Assembly (NCBI GenBank): GCA_006384855.1
Contig: VCJN01002158.1
Location: 17,716 to 81,715, forward strand
Reading direction: 5' to 3'
DNA from: Tetraselmis striata
Taxonomy: Eukaryota; Chlorophyta; Chlorodendrophyceae; Chlorodendrales; Chlorodendraceae
DNA: 64,000 bases
Under the pieces are notes generated by a model that saw only the letters and a program-made list of their open reading frames with translations, was not told where the DNA came from and ran no database searches. A program made the position numbers and the translations under genes. Below, piece by piece: positions 1 to 10,200 of this stretch. Each line of letters begins with the position of its first letter. The first letter of the stretch is position 1.

Positions 1-3000
1 GCCCCCTGCCAGCAGTGCTGATGGCCTCTGTCCATGTGTATGTGACCAGTCTGCCATGCACAATGCTGGACGTGAAGACGAAATCCTGCTGGAAGACAGT
101 GTTGATCGGGCCCTCCCACAGTCCAGTGCTGATAGGCGCTGATGGCACGCAGCTCCTACGGTGGGCATCTCCAACTGCAAAGACAACGGGAGGCGCAGCC
201 AGCGCGTTGTCTTTGCGGTGGCGCTCAGCGACAACGAAATAACTTACCTCGACCTGCAGGATCTCTTGGAACATGTCATGGTTCTCGGCCTCTGCAGAGC
301 CGGTTGGCATGAATGCCCGGTCCTTCCGCTGTTCAGTTGTCTGACGGATGTAGAAGTCCACCGGCACGAGCCCTGCACCCCAGCTCTCCCATCGCAGGGC
401 GGTGAGCACCCACGCGTTGCCTCTCGGCAGACGGCTGTAGGCACGGGAGCAGTACACCGTGTAGGACTCTTGGTCGGGCTTCAAGGCCTCCATTCGGCCA
501 TAGTAGGTCATCGTGGGGGGGGGGAGGGGGGAGGAGTGACATAATCGGACAACGGGAGGCTACGCCGTCCGTCCCGGCCGGCCGCCGCTGATGGCAGCCC
601 TTTCCCGCCCGCTGTCGCCGCCGCGGCCGAGCATGCTACGTCAAGGCAGCGAAGCCAGGATGAGCCGCCTGTCGACGGGGTCGCCGAGCCGGGGAGGGCC
701 AGAGCCCTCGCGCCTGCAGGCGCCCTCCGCGCGGCGGGGCTCGCCGGCGCGCCGCTCACCGCGCCCCCTTACAGATGATGGATGTAAGATATTATATACT
801 CATGTAATTATTATATATCTTGAGTAAGACACATGGATCCTGGCAGACACGGATGCCAACAACAACACTTACTTTATGTTGGTTGTATCCTCCCCTATGT
901 GATGCACCTTCAGCCCGTCTGGGCCAAACTTCTCCACCTACGTCTTGAAGAGAGCAACGGTGTGTGCGTGGACATCAACCCCCTCCTCGCAGAACTCTTC
1001 ATGCACCCGCGCCTTGCTGACTGCCCCCCCCAACAGCACCCAAAGCTGCGTGTGCCTTCTTCGCCGTTGTTGATTTACTGCTCCGGTCCCGGCGCATGCC
1101 GGTGACCATGTCATTGTAAAGGAGCTCAAAGTCCTCCAGCCTCATCTGCATAGCAACATGGGCAATGAGTCAAATGACAACTTAGGGGCAGCGGCACAGA
1201 GGGCGGGGGGGGGGGGGGGGGGGGGGGACGGGGGCGGACCTGCTTCATGACCTCCACAGCGAAAGCCCTTTCCGGGTCCTTGCTGCACTTGCCAACAATG
1301 ACCTTCCGGAAGTACGTGACCTGCACGCAGCAAGCAGTTATTTGATGTCAGCGACCACATGACATCACGCACAGGGGCAGCGAGGGGGGGGGGGGGGGGG
1401 GGGGGCTGACCCCCCCTCTCCAGAAACATCTCAACTTCCCGGGTTGTGCAGCCCCGTGCCTTCTCCTGAGCTGCCAACCTGCACAAAAGCACATGCATGT
1501 TGCTGCACATCAAGCTGAAGTCCCCGCAGAGCTGCTCGCATATCTTCGCGAAGCGTATCAGGTTGGCTGCGCCATCGAGGCGACGGTTGTCGTCTCCAGT
1601 ATCCGCCCAAGCAACGACGCCTCTGTCTCACCAGGCTTGGCATATACTGCAGCATCTGCCTTCAGGTAATGACGGCATACAACAGTCAGGCACATGAAAG
1701 CGGTGTGCCAGTGCTTCGGCAGCTTCTTCAAGAGGTCACTGCGCACAGCACGGCAACATGCATGTGCAGTTAGTGGTCCGCATCAGGCACAGTAATCCAC
1801 AAATGAGAAACATGAAATGTTAGAAGGGGGGGGGGGGGGGGGGCGCACTCCATGGCCGAGTGCGAGTATGTAAGGATGAAGTCTTGAAAGCTCTCCGCTG
1901 TCCAGTTCGGAAACATGGAAGAGCCGCCCATGATGATGATGGGAGGCCGCCCGAAGTCATTGGCCATCTTGATGTTTTTCACGCGCTGATTGTATATCTG
2001 CAAGCAGCACAAACGAATCAGTCACATGTCAGTCGCCGGCCTACAACACTGTATTAACAATAATATACACGCAGGTATGCATGCATGCAAGGGCGTCACA
2101 CCCGATAGAAATTCTTGAACTTGATCATGGCGCTGCCAGGGCCACGGGACCGCACCTGCACCTCCCCCATTCCGAGCAAAAACGTCTTCACCACCCCCAG
2201 CAGGAGGGCATGATGTAACGGCAGAGCGTGGGAGTTCACGATACTGAATGTGGTGCCCATAATGTCATATATGCAGCATGCACATGGGCGGAGCCAGTAA
2301 GTCCCTTGGGGAGCTTGCCAGCGGCGGAGGCGCGCTGGTGCACTTCCAGCTCGGTGTCCGTGAGCATGGAGCCATCCGCGCCGGCAAAGCACGACTGGAC
2401 GCATTGCCGTCCGGGGTCTCGCAGAACCTCTGTGACGCATCGCTTCTGCGCTTCGCCCTCCTGCCGCGCCCGCGTATCCCTCACTCCGTTCCCCGGGGGC
2501 AGAATAGGGCTGAACGCTTGATGCCACAGTGTCAGCGAAGCGGCTGCGAAGTACCCCAGGAAGCGCACAGCTCCGTCCAAGTGGATGCCCTGGAAGAGGC
2601 ACCACATGCAGGCAAAGAAAGCCGCGTGGTAGCCCCTGCCAGTTAGCTTGTACCTGGCATGAGAGTCATTGTGAAGCGCGCCAAGGAACACTTTACTGCG
2701 CCCACCTGGGGGGGGGGGGGGGGGGGGGGGGCGGCGGCATGTGCATTTGCACAAGCCACACATACACTGGTTGAGTATATTTTATAATAGCATATATGCA
2801 TATATATGTCATACCGTTTAGCATGAGAGATCACTTTATATTAGCACATCTTGCACATAAATGGAGAAGGTAAGGGGGTGGGGTACCATCAGTAGTTGGC
2901 GGTGCATCAACAGCACTTGACGACGATGGCGCGGCATAGCGCCGGCCAAATGGAAGGGGTTCCTCATGTGATTGCTTCATCGCAGCGAAGGTCTCCTTCA

Positions 3001-4505
3001 AGAAAATCCCAGTGTTGGGCGCTTCATGCTGCCCAGGCACCACAATCAGGATTTCAGAATTGGACGCTCCAGCTGCAGAGTGCCTGTCAGCAAAGTGGCA
3101 TGGTAACAAAGGGGATATATATTCAGTACACGTTAGCCCTACAATCAAAACAAGGGACATCAACACCACATGCACGCATGCATATACAGCCTTACCGCGG
3201 GACATTGGCTACCCGTGACACATACACAGTCGCGGAGTGATACTTGAACTTGGTGAGCTGGACCCGTCGATCCCAACGTCCATGATGAGGTTTGCCGCGT
3301 CGGCTATGGCTCCGTCAGTTGCCTCCTTCAACTGCCTCCCGAAGTCGGACTTCAAGGACGCGTTTTTGGACAGGTCATGCATGTACGGCTGGTTGGCGGC
3401 GGAGTCGGGGCGCCGCAACATTCGCCACAGGATCTCTATGATGCCGAAGTCAAAGTAGATGCCATCTGGCTCCAGGATGATCTTCCTATTCTTCCGAACC
3501 TGAACGAAACGCGGGGCTTCGCACTCCATGCATGAGGCGACGCCAGGCTCGTCGGCTGCGAGGTGCGGCCGTAACAACACAACATTTAGTCAACCGAAAA
3601 TGTGACAATGATAAGAGCATGCATTGCGAGCGATCCAATGGCGGGGAGTCGACGAGCAGGGTGGGCAAGGATACTCACCGCTGTCGTGCAGTCTCCAACG
3701 GCCCTCCTGCGTGGAAAAGCTATACACAAGGTCAGACATCATGTCGATGGCAGCGGGCGGCGGGTAATCATACTGCCCGCAGCTCCGACACCAATGCCTC
3801 TCGAATCGAGATATGTCGTTGTCGATGCCTAACGCCTTCAGCGACGGTGTCTCTGTCTTCGGAAACCTGCCGTTGCCTAGGGCGGTGTTTATAATGTAGA
3901 GTATCTCTTCATACGCAGCGGTGGGCAGCTCGTAGTCGGCTTTGACGCCTAGAAGGTCGACAAGCACACCCCCGATGCTTGAGTTCTTGGGGGGCTTGCC
4001 AATCAGCTCGTGGCTAAAGCACTCGGGTAGCTGGCGGTCGTCATCGGGGTCCTTCGTACCATTGCCCACCTGATACCGGCAAAACACACGTCGTCAGTGT
4101 GGGCAGGAAAGGGCGGTGAAAGCCAGGTAGGGTGCAAACAGTTTCAGCGGGCAGATGGATGCTGATGAGCACTACGCCGAAGACGGGGCCTACCTCTTCG
4201 GCACCGCCTTCCTGCGTCGCTGCCTCGGGTTGTTGCCGTTGTTCTCCCTCATGCTCCTCGTCTTCCTCCTCTGCTGGCTCCTCATCCGCCGTATCATCGT
4301 CGCTGCCGTTCAAGCTTGATAGAAACCCTGCCGGTTCGCTTTCTTGCAGGTCGTTGTCCTCCCAGAAGTTGTCGTCCAGTAGCCTACCAGCACGATCCGG
4401 CTCGCCCATCGCACCCGCGGCCACAACCGGACCGCCCGGAACCGGTTCCTCCTCCCCGTTGCTACCGAGGACGTTCCGGTTGCCGGTAGCGTTGTCGACT
4501 TCCAT
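1..4505 (-). pseudogene. CACTA (En/Spm)-like tnp2-type transposase gene, spliced and decayed
   Basis: Minus-strand exons can be chained by reading frame and GT-AG borders: 4194-4505 (acidic, Asp/Glu-rich), 3679-4069, 3244-3555, 2887-3072, 2102-2705, 1849-1997, about 1405-1738, 1240-1325 and about 999-1145. Phases agree at 4194/4069, 3679/3555, 3244/3072, 2887/2705, 1849/1738 and 1240/1145. Recognisable blocks in order are a Cys pair with CxxC (CRSCGQYDY), CMECEAPRF, MDVGIDG (a possible first catalytic Asp), ILIVVPGQ, LTGRGYH...ACMWC, HALPLHHALLLGVVKTF, GRPPIIIMGG and a NMHVLLCRL block. This order fits tnp2 transposases of CACTA elements. Breaks: a one-base frame change near 2265, a frame change in a G run near 1040 and an in-frame TAG near 939. 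Another exon (about 250-510, ending in a GTAAGT donor) and part of a further one (1-170) probably belong to its 3' part. The class is inferred by eye. Confidence 0.6.
250..510 (-). CDS. 3' exon of the tnp2-like transposase (C-terminal part)
   Basis: The minus strand from 510 reads MTYYGRMEALKPDQESYTVY..., then ...WESWGAGLVPVDFYIRQ..., and stops being open at a strong splice donor (GTAAGT) near 250. A C-tract lies just upstream on the sense strand (G run about 516-530 on the plus strand). The following exon, 1-170 minus, reads WEGPINTVFQQDFVFTSS and runs off the window edge. I do not recognise a named domain. It lies downstream of the transposase exons in the same orientation, so I assign it to the same element. 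The phase between this exon and the next does not join cleanly, which may be another lesion. Confidence 0.4.
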
Positions 4506-4809
4506 AGGGGCGGGCGGCCCCTCCGAGCTGCCACCGTCCAAGGTAAACCATCGAGAAAATATTTGTTCGCGAACGGTTGACAGTTGCATCACGTGTGTGC
4601 TGTAAAAGCGGCCACGGGGAAAGCACATAACAAGGCGATGTCATCTACTGGTGGGTCGAAGGTTAACTCCGTCAGCCACTGCGCGTGTTGCAGCTATGGA
4701 GGTGTGTTGGTAGTGCGCTGGCTGATGGTAGCTGCGATGGCCTCCGCTAGCTGCTCCACAGTCGGCCGCTCCAAGTTGGCCAGGGGGCCGGTGCACATCG
4801 CTTTGGCCG

Positions 4810-5582
4810 TCAGTGCGCATCGGAAGAACTGTTTGGATAGTGCCGGGAGCAATATTCATGGGAGCGGGGTGGTTGGCTGGTCCTCGCGGTCCTGCTCGCT
4901 ATGTTCTCAGTGACCTGGATCACTGCTCGGCCCTGCGACTGGTCGCCAAACGGCAGCGCCGGTACTGCGTCGCGGCAAACGTTCTGGAGTAGGCGCGCCG
5001 CATCAGGGTCGAGGAGTTCGAGGCGCACCGAGTCGGCTGAGCGGCGGGCTTTCCATACCTCGCGGACCTCCATCGAAGGGCAGATGACGGCGTCGTCTGC
5101 GTCTGCGTTGGCCTCGTACTCGGCCCAAGCTCTCACTCCAACGAGTGCTAGGACGTCTGTTGGTGTCGCCGCCGGTTGGTCTGTCGCCGCTTCGCTTGGC
5201 TGGGTTGGTCGTACGCTGGGAGGAGGCCTTCCGCCAGGCGCAGCCACATGTCGGCCTCGGTGAGGCCTTTGAACGAGGGGGGGCGAAGCCACACATGGTG
5301 TACCGGTCGCTCGATGTCGTCGAGATGCGGCGCTCCGAGCAGCCGGGTGGAGCAGCGGCGGCCCTGGAGGTCGAGGATCGATGCGCCCTCTCCTATCCAT
5401 TGGGTATGTAGAACGCTTGCGGTTGTTTCTCTGCGGGCCAGCTGTAGGATGACGGACCCGGTGGTGGTGGGGAGCCTAGTGCCACTCGGTCCAATGGGGT
5501 CGGCGGCTGCGGGCTTAGGGGGGCGGCGAGTCCCCACTCTGACGTATGCTGGTAGTATTTGAACGCGGAGGGTGCGGATCAT
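4810..5582 (-). CDS. Unrecognised transposon-region ORFs (two overlapping frames)
   Basis: Two minus-strand open frames overlap. The upstream frame (5582-5148) reads SVILQLARRETTASVLHTQW... and ...PPSFKGLTEADMWLRLAEG. The downstream frame (5400-4810) reads TDVLALVGVRAWAEYEANA...SMEVREVWKARRSADSVRLE. Together they suggest one coding region broken by a frameshift around 5.2 kb. The first part loosely recalls RNA-binding ORF1 proteins of LINE elements, but I see no motif that settles this. Just upstream (5562-5620) a short sequence, GGAGGGTGCGGATCATGGTC, is tandemly duplicated. Product unknown; it lies upstream of and co-oriented with the tnp2-like gene and could be its accessory gene or a separate element. 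Confidence 0.25.
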
Positions 5583-6159
5583 GGTCTCCGTATTTGGGGC
5601 GGAGGGTGCGGATCATGGTCGTCATTGTCCGGCCGCGCGACTCCTCGTCCATGGCTTGGTGATGGGCCACCAGATCGCCGAGCAGTAGGGCCACATGGGT
5701 GTCATCGTCCGTGCCGGCGGGAAAGCCGATTAGAAGTAGGTGAGATGGGCGTTGTAGCACGCGTATGTGGCGTCAGATTGATGGTGGGAGTTGGGTGCCT
5801 GCGAAATTTTTTGCAGTTTCGACCGTGCGGATCGCTGGCTATTGCACTCCACCGCCTCGTAGCGCGGCCAAAAAAGTGCCGATCCCGGCGTCATGTTGCT
5901 CCTCGGATCTGTCTGTGTCCATGATGGTTGTGGTGGTGTCCTCCTGGAGGGCCTCCTGTTCACGCCACTGTGGGCGTAGGCCGGCAGTTGGCATGGTGGT
6001 GGGTCGTCCGGTTGTCGGACGGTCCGCCGTTTCACAGGAGGATCACGCTAGCAATACAAGTAGCCGCCCCGGCTCGCCCGGATTTAGTACATAGGCAGTA
6101 CTTCGCCCGGTGTTAAGGGCCGGCTGGAAAGTGAGAAGTCTACGTCATGGGCGGAATGA

Positions 6160-7202
6160 CGCGGCTGATGGCGTCCTGCTTGCTCGATCGGCAAAGCGTG
6201 CCGGCCGGTATCATGAAGGGCGGGTTGGGGCGGCAACAAAAAAAGTTATAATGGCATGTAGCAACTACGACTGGCATTACGACTTAATTGAAACTATCAA
6301 CCAAACAACCACGCCGCCATCGCTTAGGCACGTTGCGGCATTGACTTGTAGAGCATGCCGGTGGGCTGCCCGCCATCGACGTCCGTGATGTTAAAGGCCT
6401 CCGCCTCGGCGAGGCAGGGCAAGCAGTAAGCGGCACCGCGTGCGACGGCGGTGCCGTGCGTGACGAGACGCTCCGGGGCTGTCAGGATGCGTCCGGTAGT
6501 CGGGGACAGTTCCAAATCATCAACCTCGTCGACGCTCACTTTGTACTCCCACTCCGACCCACTACCCACCATGTCCTTTCGTCCTCATCCGAGGACAGGT
6601 CCAAGAACTTGGTGCCGTTGTGGTTCGGGTAGCGGGGGTTGGTTCGGGCTGCACGGCCGGGTTGGCTGCGGGTGGGTGCCGCGCCCCCGCCGGTGCCAAT
6701 ACCCATCCACGGAAACGCGACTAGGGGACGGTAAAACACACTAAGAGAGAACCCAGACGGACAGAAAGTTGTCCAATACATGTGGCTAGGTCTCCTAGCC
6801 GTGAAAAAGCACTTTCCTAAGCTGAGCAGGCCAACGGCATTAGTGCGAAGTTGAGGGATGTGTGTGGGTAAGTGGGCGTGCACGCTTTGTACATGGTCTC
6901 GAAGGTGGCCACGGAGGTCCCGAACCGCTTGGCCTTTGAGGCCAGAGCAACCGCCCCAGGCAGACGAAAGTCCCGTTTTGGGTCCATTGCGCCCTCGCTA
7001 GGGCCGGTGCTGTGGTTGGTTGCGGGGCGGTGTGTGGCTGTGGATGAGAATGTGGCAGGGTGACAAGTGCGTGGGTGGGCATGTACATGGCGTTGTGCCG
7101 TAGCCGCACGCGTGCAACTGCGTGGGCGGAAAACGGCATTCTGGATATAACATATTCGGTCAGTTTCGCACTACGGTACGGGTTACCGCGGGAAGCGGTG
7201 TA
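6160..7202 (-). mobile_element. Truncated copy of the TIR transposon found whole at 57.5-62.4 kb
   Basis: This 1.04-kb stretch matches 61,335-62,390 in the same orientation with scattered substitutions and small indels. Both contain the block around 'gatgttaaaggcctccgcctcggcgagg' (given here only as a landmark near 6,387), the acidic SSDED segment, and the same outer end. The outer end reads ACGGTACGGGTTACCGCGGG at 7170-7189, followed by AAGCGGTGT. Homology stops near 6160, inside what would be an intron of the second gene in the complete copy, so the rest of the element is missing here. The encoded minus-strand protein is broken: around 6570 the acidic segment changes frame. Confidence 0.7.
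6324..6883 (-). pseudogene. Broken copy of the acidic second gene of the TIR transposon
   Basis: Minus-strand frames 6883-6536 and 6572-6324 carry, in order, MGIGTGGGAAPTRSQPGR, NPRYPNH, LDLSSDED and then LELSPTTGRILTAPERLV and EAFNITDVDGGQPTG. The intact homologue lies at 61,518-61,970 in one frame. Here the reading frame shifts in the acidic stretch, and the splice donor after 'LLY' in the homologue is changed (AAGTCAATG instead of AAGTGAGTG). A decayed duplicate; function unknown. Confidence 0.55.
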
Positions 7203-8074
7203 GACTACATACGAGTGTAAGATTACACAACAAATACGGGGTATTACAGTATAATTACGAAATCGTGCGGGAGCCTAGTGACTAGCGGGCGGGTAGTATC
7301 GCTGAATTCTGAGGCAAGCACGCCAAGCGCGGCCGTGGACTCTCGACGACGCAAGATAGCCGCAACATCACCCCGCATGTTCTCAAATTGAAATTGAATT
7401 ACAACGACTAATCCGCTGCTCTCCGCCGCCCGGACCGTGTTCGTTGTTCTCAGGGCCTGCCATTTCTAACCATAGTAGGGACACGGATGTGTATTACAGC
7501 TCCGGCTACCGGCCTTCTTCTCTTGTTTCTATCCCCGCCTCATTCCTCATGTTCTCAGAGTAGGGCATAGAAATAGTCCCTAGATAAACCTAGATGTACA
7601 CCGCATACACGCCATGTCACGCATTTGCATTTGGCAACATGCATGCGCTTAAGCATTTCACCAATGCCAGATGTAAATGCGTACATGTCCATCATACGCC
7701 ATTGCATTCATTGTGTGACTGTTATTAGGGCCGGGTAGCTAGAGGGAAGTCGAAGATATATGCTCACATGGCAGCAAGCAAACGGTTTGGCGACTTGTGG
7801 CGTGCAGGCTGCGCATGCACGGATAAGACCCACCCGTTCATTAGTTTTGACGCCTGTAGTAGTACCCTTCGCCGCCGCCGACGCTCCTGCGCGATTCCGC
7901 ATCGAGACCGCGTGTGTCGTTTCGTATTCCGCGCGTCGTCATCCGCGAATATGCCTGCTGCTGAACGCGATAATTGGTCAAACCAGTACCTAATCCTTGC
8001 TGCGCGGTTCTTTTGTATTCGTTTGTAGCAGTACGAGTTTTCCCATAGTTCCCGCCGGGGGAGGGAAAATAATT
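7203..8074. other. No gene seen
   Basis: There are no open frames with recognisable content, no splice-linked exons and no clear repeat. The region has mixed base composition. It lies between the truncated TIR transposon end (7202) and the start of the 1-kb repeat (8075). Confidence 0.5.
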
Positions 8075-8511
8075 CCCCTACCTCTTGGGTTGAGCGGAGG
8101 AAAAGGAGAGCCGCGTCCGACATCGCCTGGAATACGTGAGAATCGATACCGGTTGCAATACGGTTTTATCACGGATTGTTAGGCGTCCGTCCTCCGTCCT
8201 CCGTCCTCCCCCATACGCGCTTCGCGCATGAACCGTCATACGTTCGGTGTTCGCTCGTTTGATTTCACGGTACTGGTACGTGTACGGTAAGATTCTGAAT
8301 GGATGCGCGTGTATTCTAGCCCAGGCACGTCATATATTCGTCTAAAACGCCAAAATAACGCGGTACCGCAGCGTTTTTACTGCTGAATGAGCAAGCGAGA
8401 CTATTCAGCGACTATTCCTTATACGGTAGTCCAAGTATGATGCTGTAAAAAGGGGTCGCCGCGGTGCGGGGGCAGTCCGCCGACCCGGGTATAATATACG
8501 GTGGTGCGAGT

Positions 8512-8538
8512 ATTTACCCAAGGAGGCACTGTTTGCCA
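8512..8538 (-). repeat. DIRS element split direct repeat B2 (outer 3' end)
   Basis: 27 bp beginning ATTTACCCAAGGAGGCACTG, identical to 8810-8836 (B1). It marks the outer 3' end; the flank to its left is the interrupted 1-kb repeat. A 95-bp segment (8539-8633) separates it from A2 and has only weak similarity to sequence next to B1. Confidence 0.8.
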
Positions 8539-8633
8539 AGAATGTCAGCTCGCTTACATTGGAGGCTAAGACGAGAACCACAGGCTTGGCCTGGGTGTCT
8601 CCTAGCGCAAAAAGATGGTTGAGGGTGGGTGGG

Positions 8634-8811
8634 TGCGCGAGCCGGTTGAGGCGAGCGCAAAGCAGAGAGTGCCTGTGCCCGAGGGTGGATCCCTCAGGTC
8701 GTAGTGCTGGTGCGGGCCGGCAGGCCTTAGTCCGTGCGCCGACCTCGGGGGTCGTGCGCAGTACAACATAGCTAATGTACTGTAAACCTCTAGATGACTA
8801 CATCTGACCAT
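8634..8811 (-). repeat. DIRS element split direct repeat A2
   Basis: This 178-bp segment is identical to 13,244-13,421. It lies directly against the B1 repeat, as expected for a replication intermediate junction in PAT-type elements. Confidence 0.9.
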
Positions 8812-8867
8812 TTACCCAAGGAGGCACTGTTTGCCAGAGACGAAAGCCAAAGGCTAGCACAGGAAGC

Positions 8868-10200
8868 TTAGGCCGGTGGCCGGACGGGGACGAGCCAACC
8901 GAAGAACCTCCAGGCCGCAGGAGTCGGGCGCATGGTCGGGTCGATGTACTTCCCGGTGACCACCTCGCTGTTCTTCGACCAGTCGCCCATGTGCTTGATG
9001 GCCGGCAAAGGGACGCCGACGCAGCTTGCTGCGGAAGCGGCACCCTTGCGTAAACTGTGCGATGTCCACTTGAAACCGGTGGGAGGTCGGGCGCCTGCCG
9101 CCAGGTAGGCTTCCCGCAACCACTCGGTAAGAGTGGCTGAAACCGACCAAGTGGCGGAAGACTCCAGCGGGGAGATGCTCCAGAACTTGGGCGGCGGGCT
9201 GGCGCCGTAGAAACGGCGGCAGTAGGCGTCGCGACTGACGGTGTACCAGTCCAGCAGGTCAGCGAAGTCCGGAACGGCGGCGATGGGCAGAGTTATCAGG
9301 GGCTTCGCGGAAACCCTCGTACGCTGGTCGCCTTTCTGTTTGCGGACGTACAGTAGAATGCTTCCGGACGGCCGGTCGACCACTAAATCACCGGTCTCGC
9401 AGCTAATGCCGGACTCCGCTCGGCACAGGAAGACGTACGCCGTAATCGTCGCGAGCGCGGCTCTGAAAGCGCGGATGTCCGCAATATTAGCGGGTTCCCA
9501 CGCCAATGTCTGCCGAAATCCAATCGCGGTGTTCAGGATGTCAGCCGCCACGGGCGCAGGTAGGGCGACGCGGACGTCTTCCGCCGCAAGACGCTCTTGC
9601 TGGATAGCCAGGCCGCGGCGCGCGTCGGCTACCATTTCGCCGAGGGCGACAGGCTGGCGCTGATGGTCGCGGAAGTACTTGTTGATGGACGAGTAGTACT
9701 GTTGAAGGGACTCCGCGCCGACGGTACCTTGCAAGCCTAGCCAGGCAGTGTAGCGGACGATTGTGCTGGTAGTAGCCTGCAGCGGGCGTAAGCCTTCCTG
9801 CTCGCAGAAAGTAGCGAAAGAGCGCATGCCGCTGTCGTAGGTGCGGTAGGTGCCGGCCGCTAGCGAACCTGTAAGCAAACCGAGCGCCGCTTGACCAACG
9901 TCGTCGGTCCCCAACAAAGACCGGAGCTCGGCCGCCATTGATGCCGACCAGGGCGCCTCCGAGCCGGCGCGCGCCGCAAGCCGGTAGCGCGCGCGTCGAG
10001 TGTGGGACAGGCGGCCCGGGTATTGCACACCGTACCGCACACCGTACTGCACACCGTACTGCACACCGCACTGCACACCGTACTGCAGCGACGGCTGTAC
10101 GGTCATAGCCCGGCCTAGCGACCCCCGGCGGAGGTGCAGCCATGCCGGCGTGGCAGCCGAAAAGCCACGACGCTCCAGCCGGGCAGTCCGACCCCCGCGC
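8868..10200 (-). CDS. DIRS element ORF3: tyrosine recombinase
   Basis: The C-terminal 400 residues of a long open frame form a tyrosine recombinase. An N-terminal SAM-like part (GTYRTYDSGMRSFATFCEQ, YYSSINKYFRDH) is followed by the catalytic part with FLCRAES, SHSLRKGAASAA (the HxxR box), KHMGDWSKNSEVV and the nucleophile region GKYIDPT. The TAA stop at 8868-8870 lies 32 nt before repeat B1. The frame stays open upstream to 12,089, overlapping ORF2 in another frame, so the true start is uncertain; a start or a frameshift near 10.1-10.2 kb is most plausible. Near its N-terminus a 12-bp minisatellite encodes VQYG/VRYG-type repeats. Confidence 0.88.
10021..10087. repeat. 12-bp minisatellite inside the DIRS recombinase frame
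   Basis: About five and a half copies of a 12-bp unit (CTGCACACCGTA with variants such as CCGCACACCGTA). In the minus-strand frame it encodes YGVQ-type four-residue repeats just upstream of the recombinase domain. Confidence 0.8.

Noticed and set aside
1204..1227. Homopolymer runs as assembly gaps or sequencing error
   Set aside because: Lengths vary, many sit at consistent places in introns, and one forms the polypurine tract of a TRIM with an intact target duplication, so they appear to be real sequence, though exact lengths may be unreliable.
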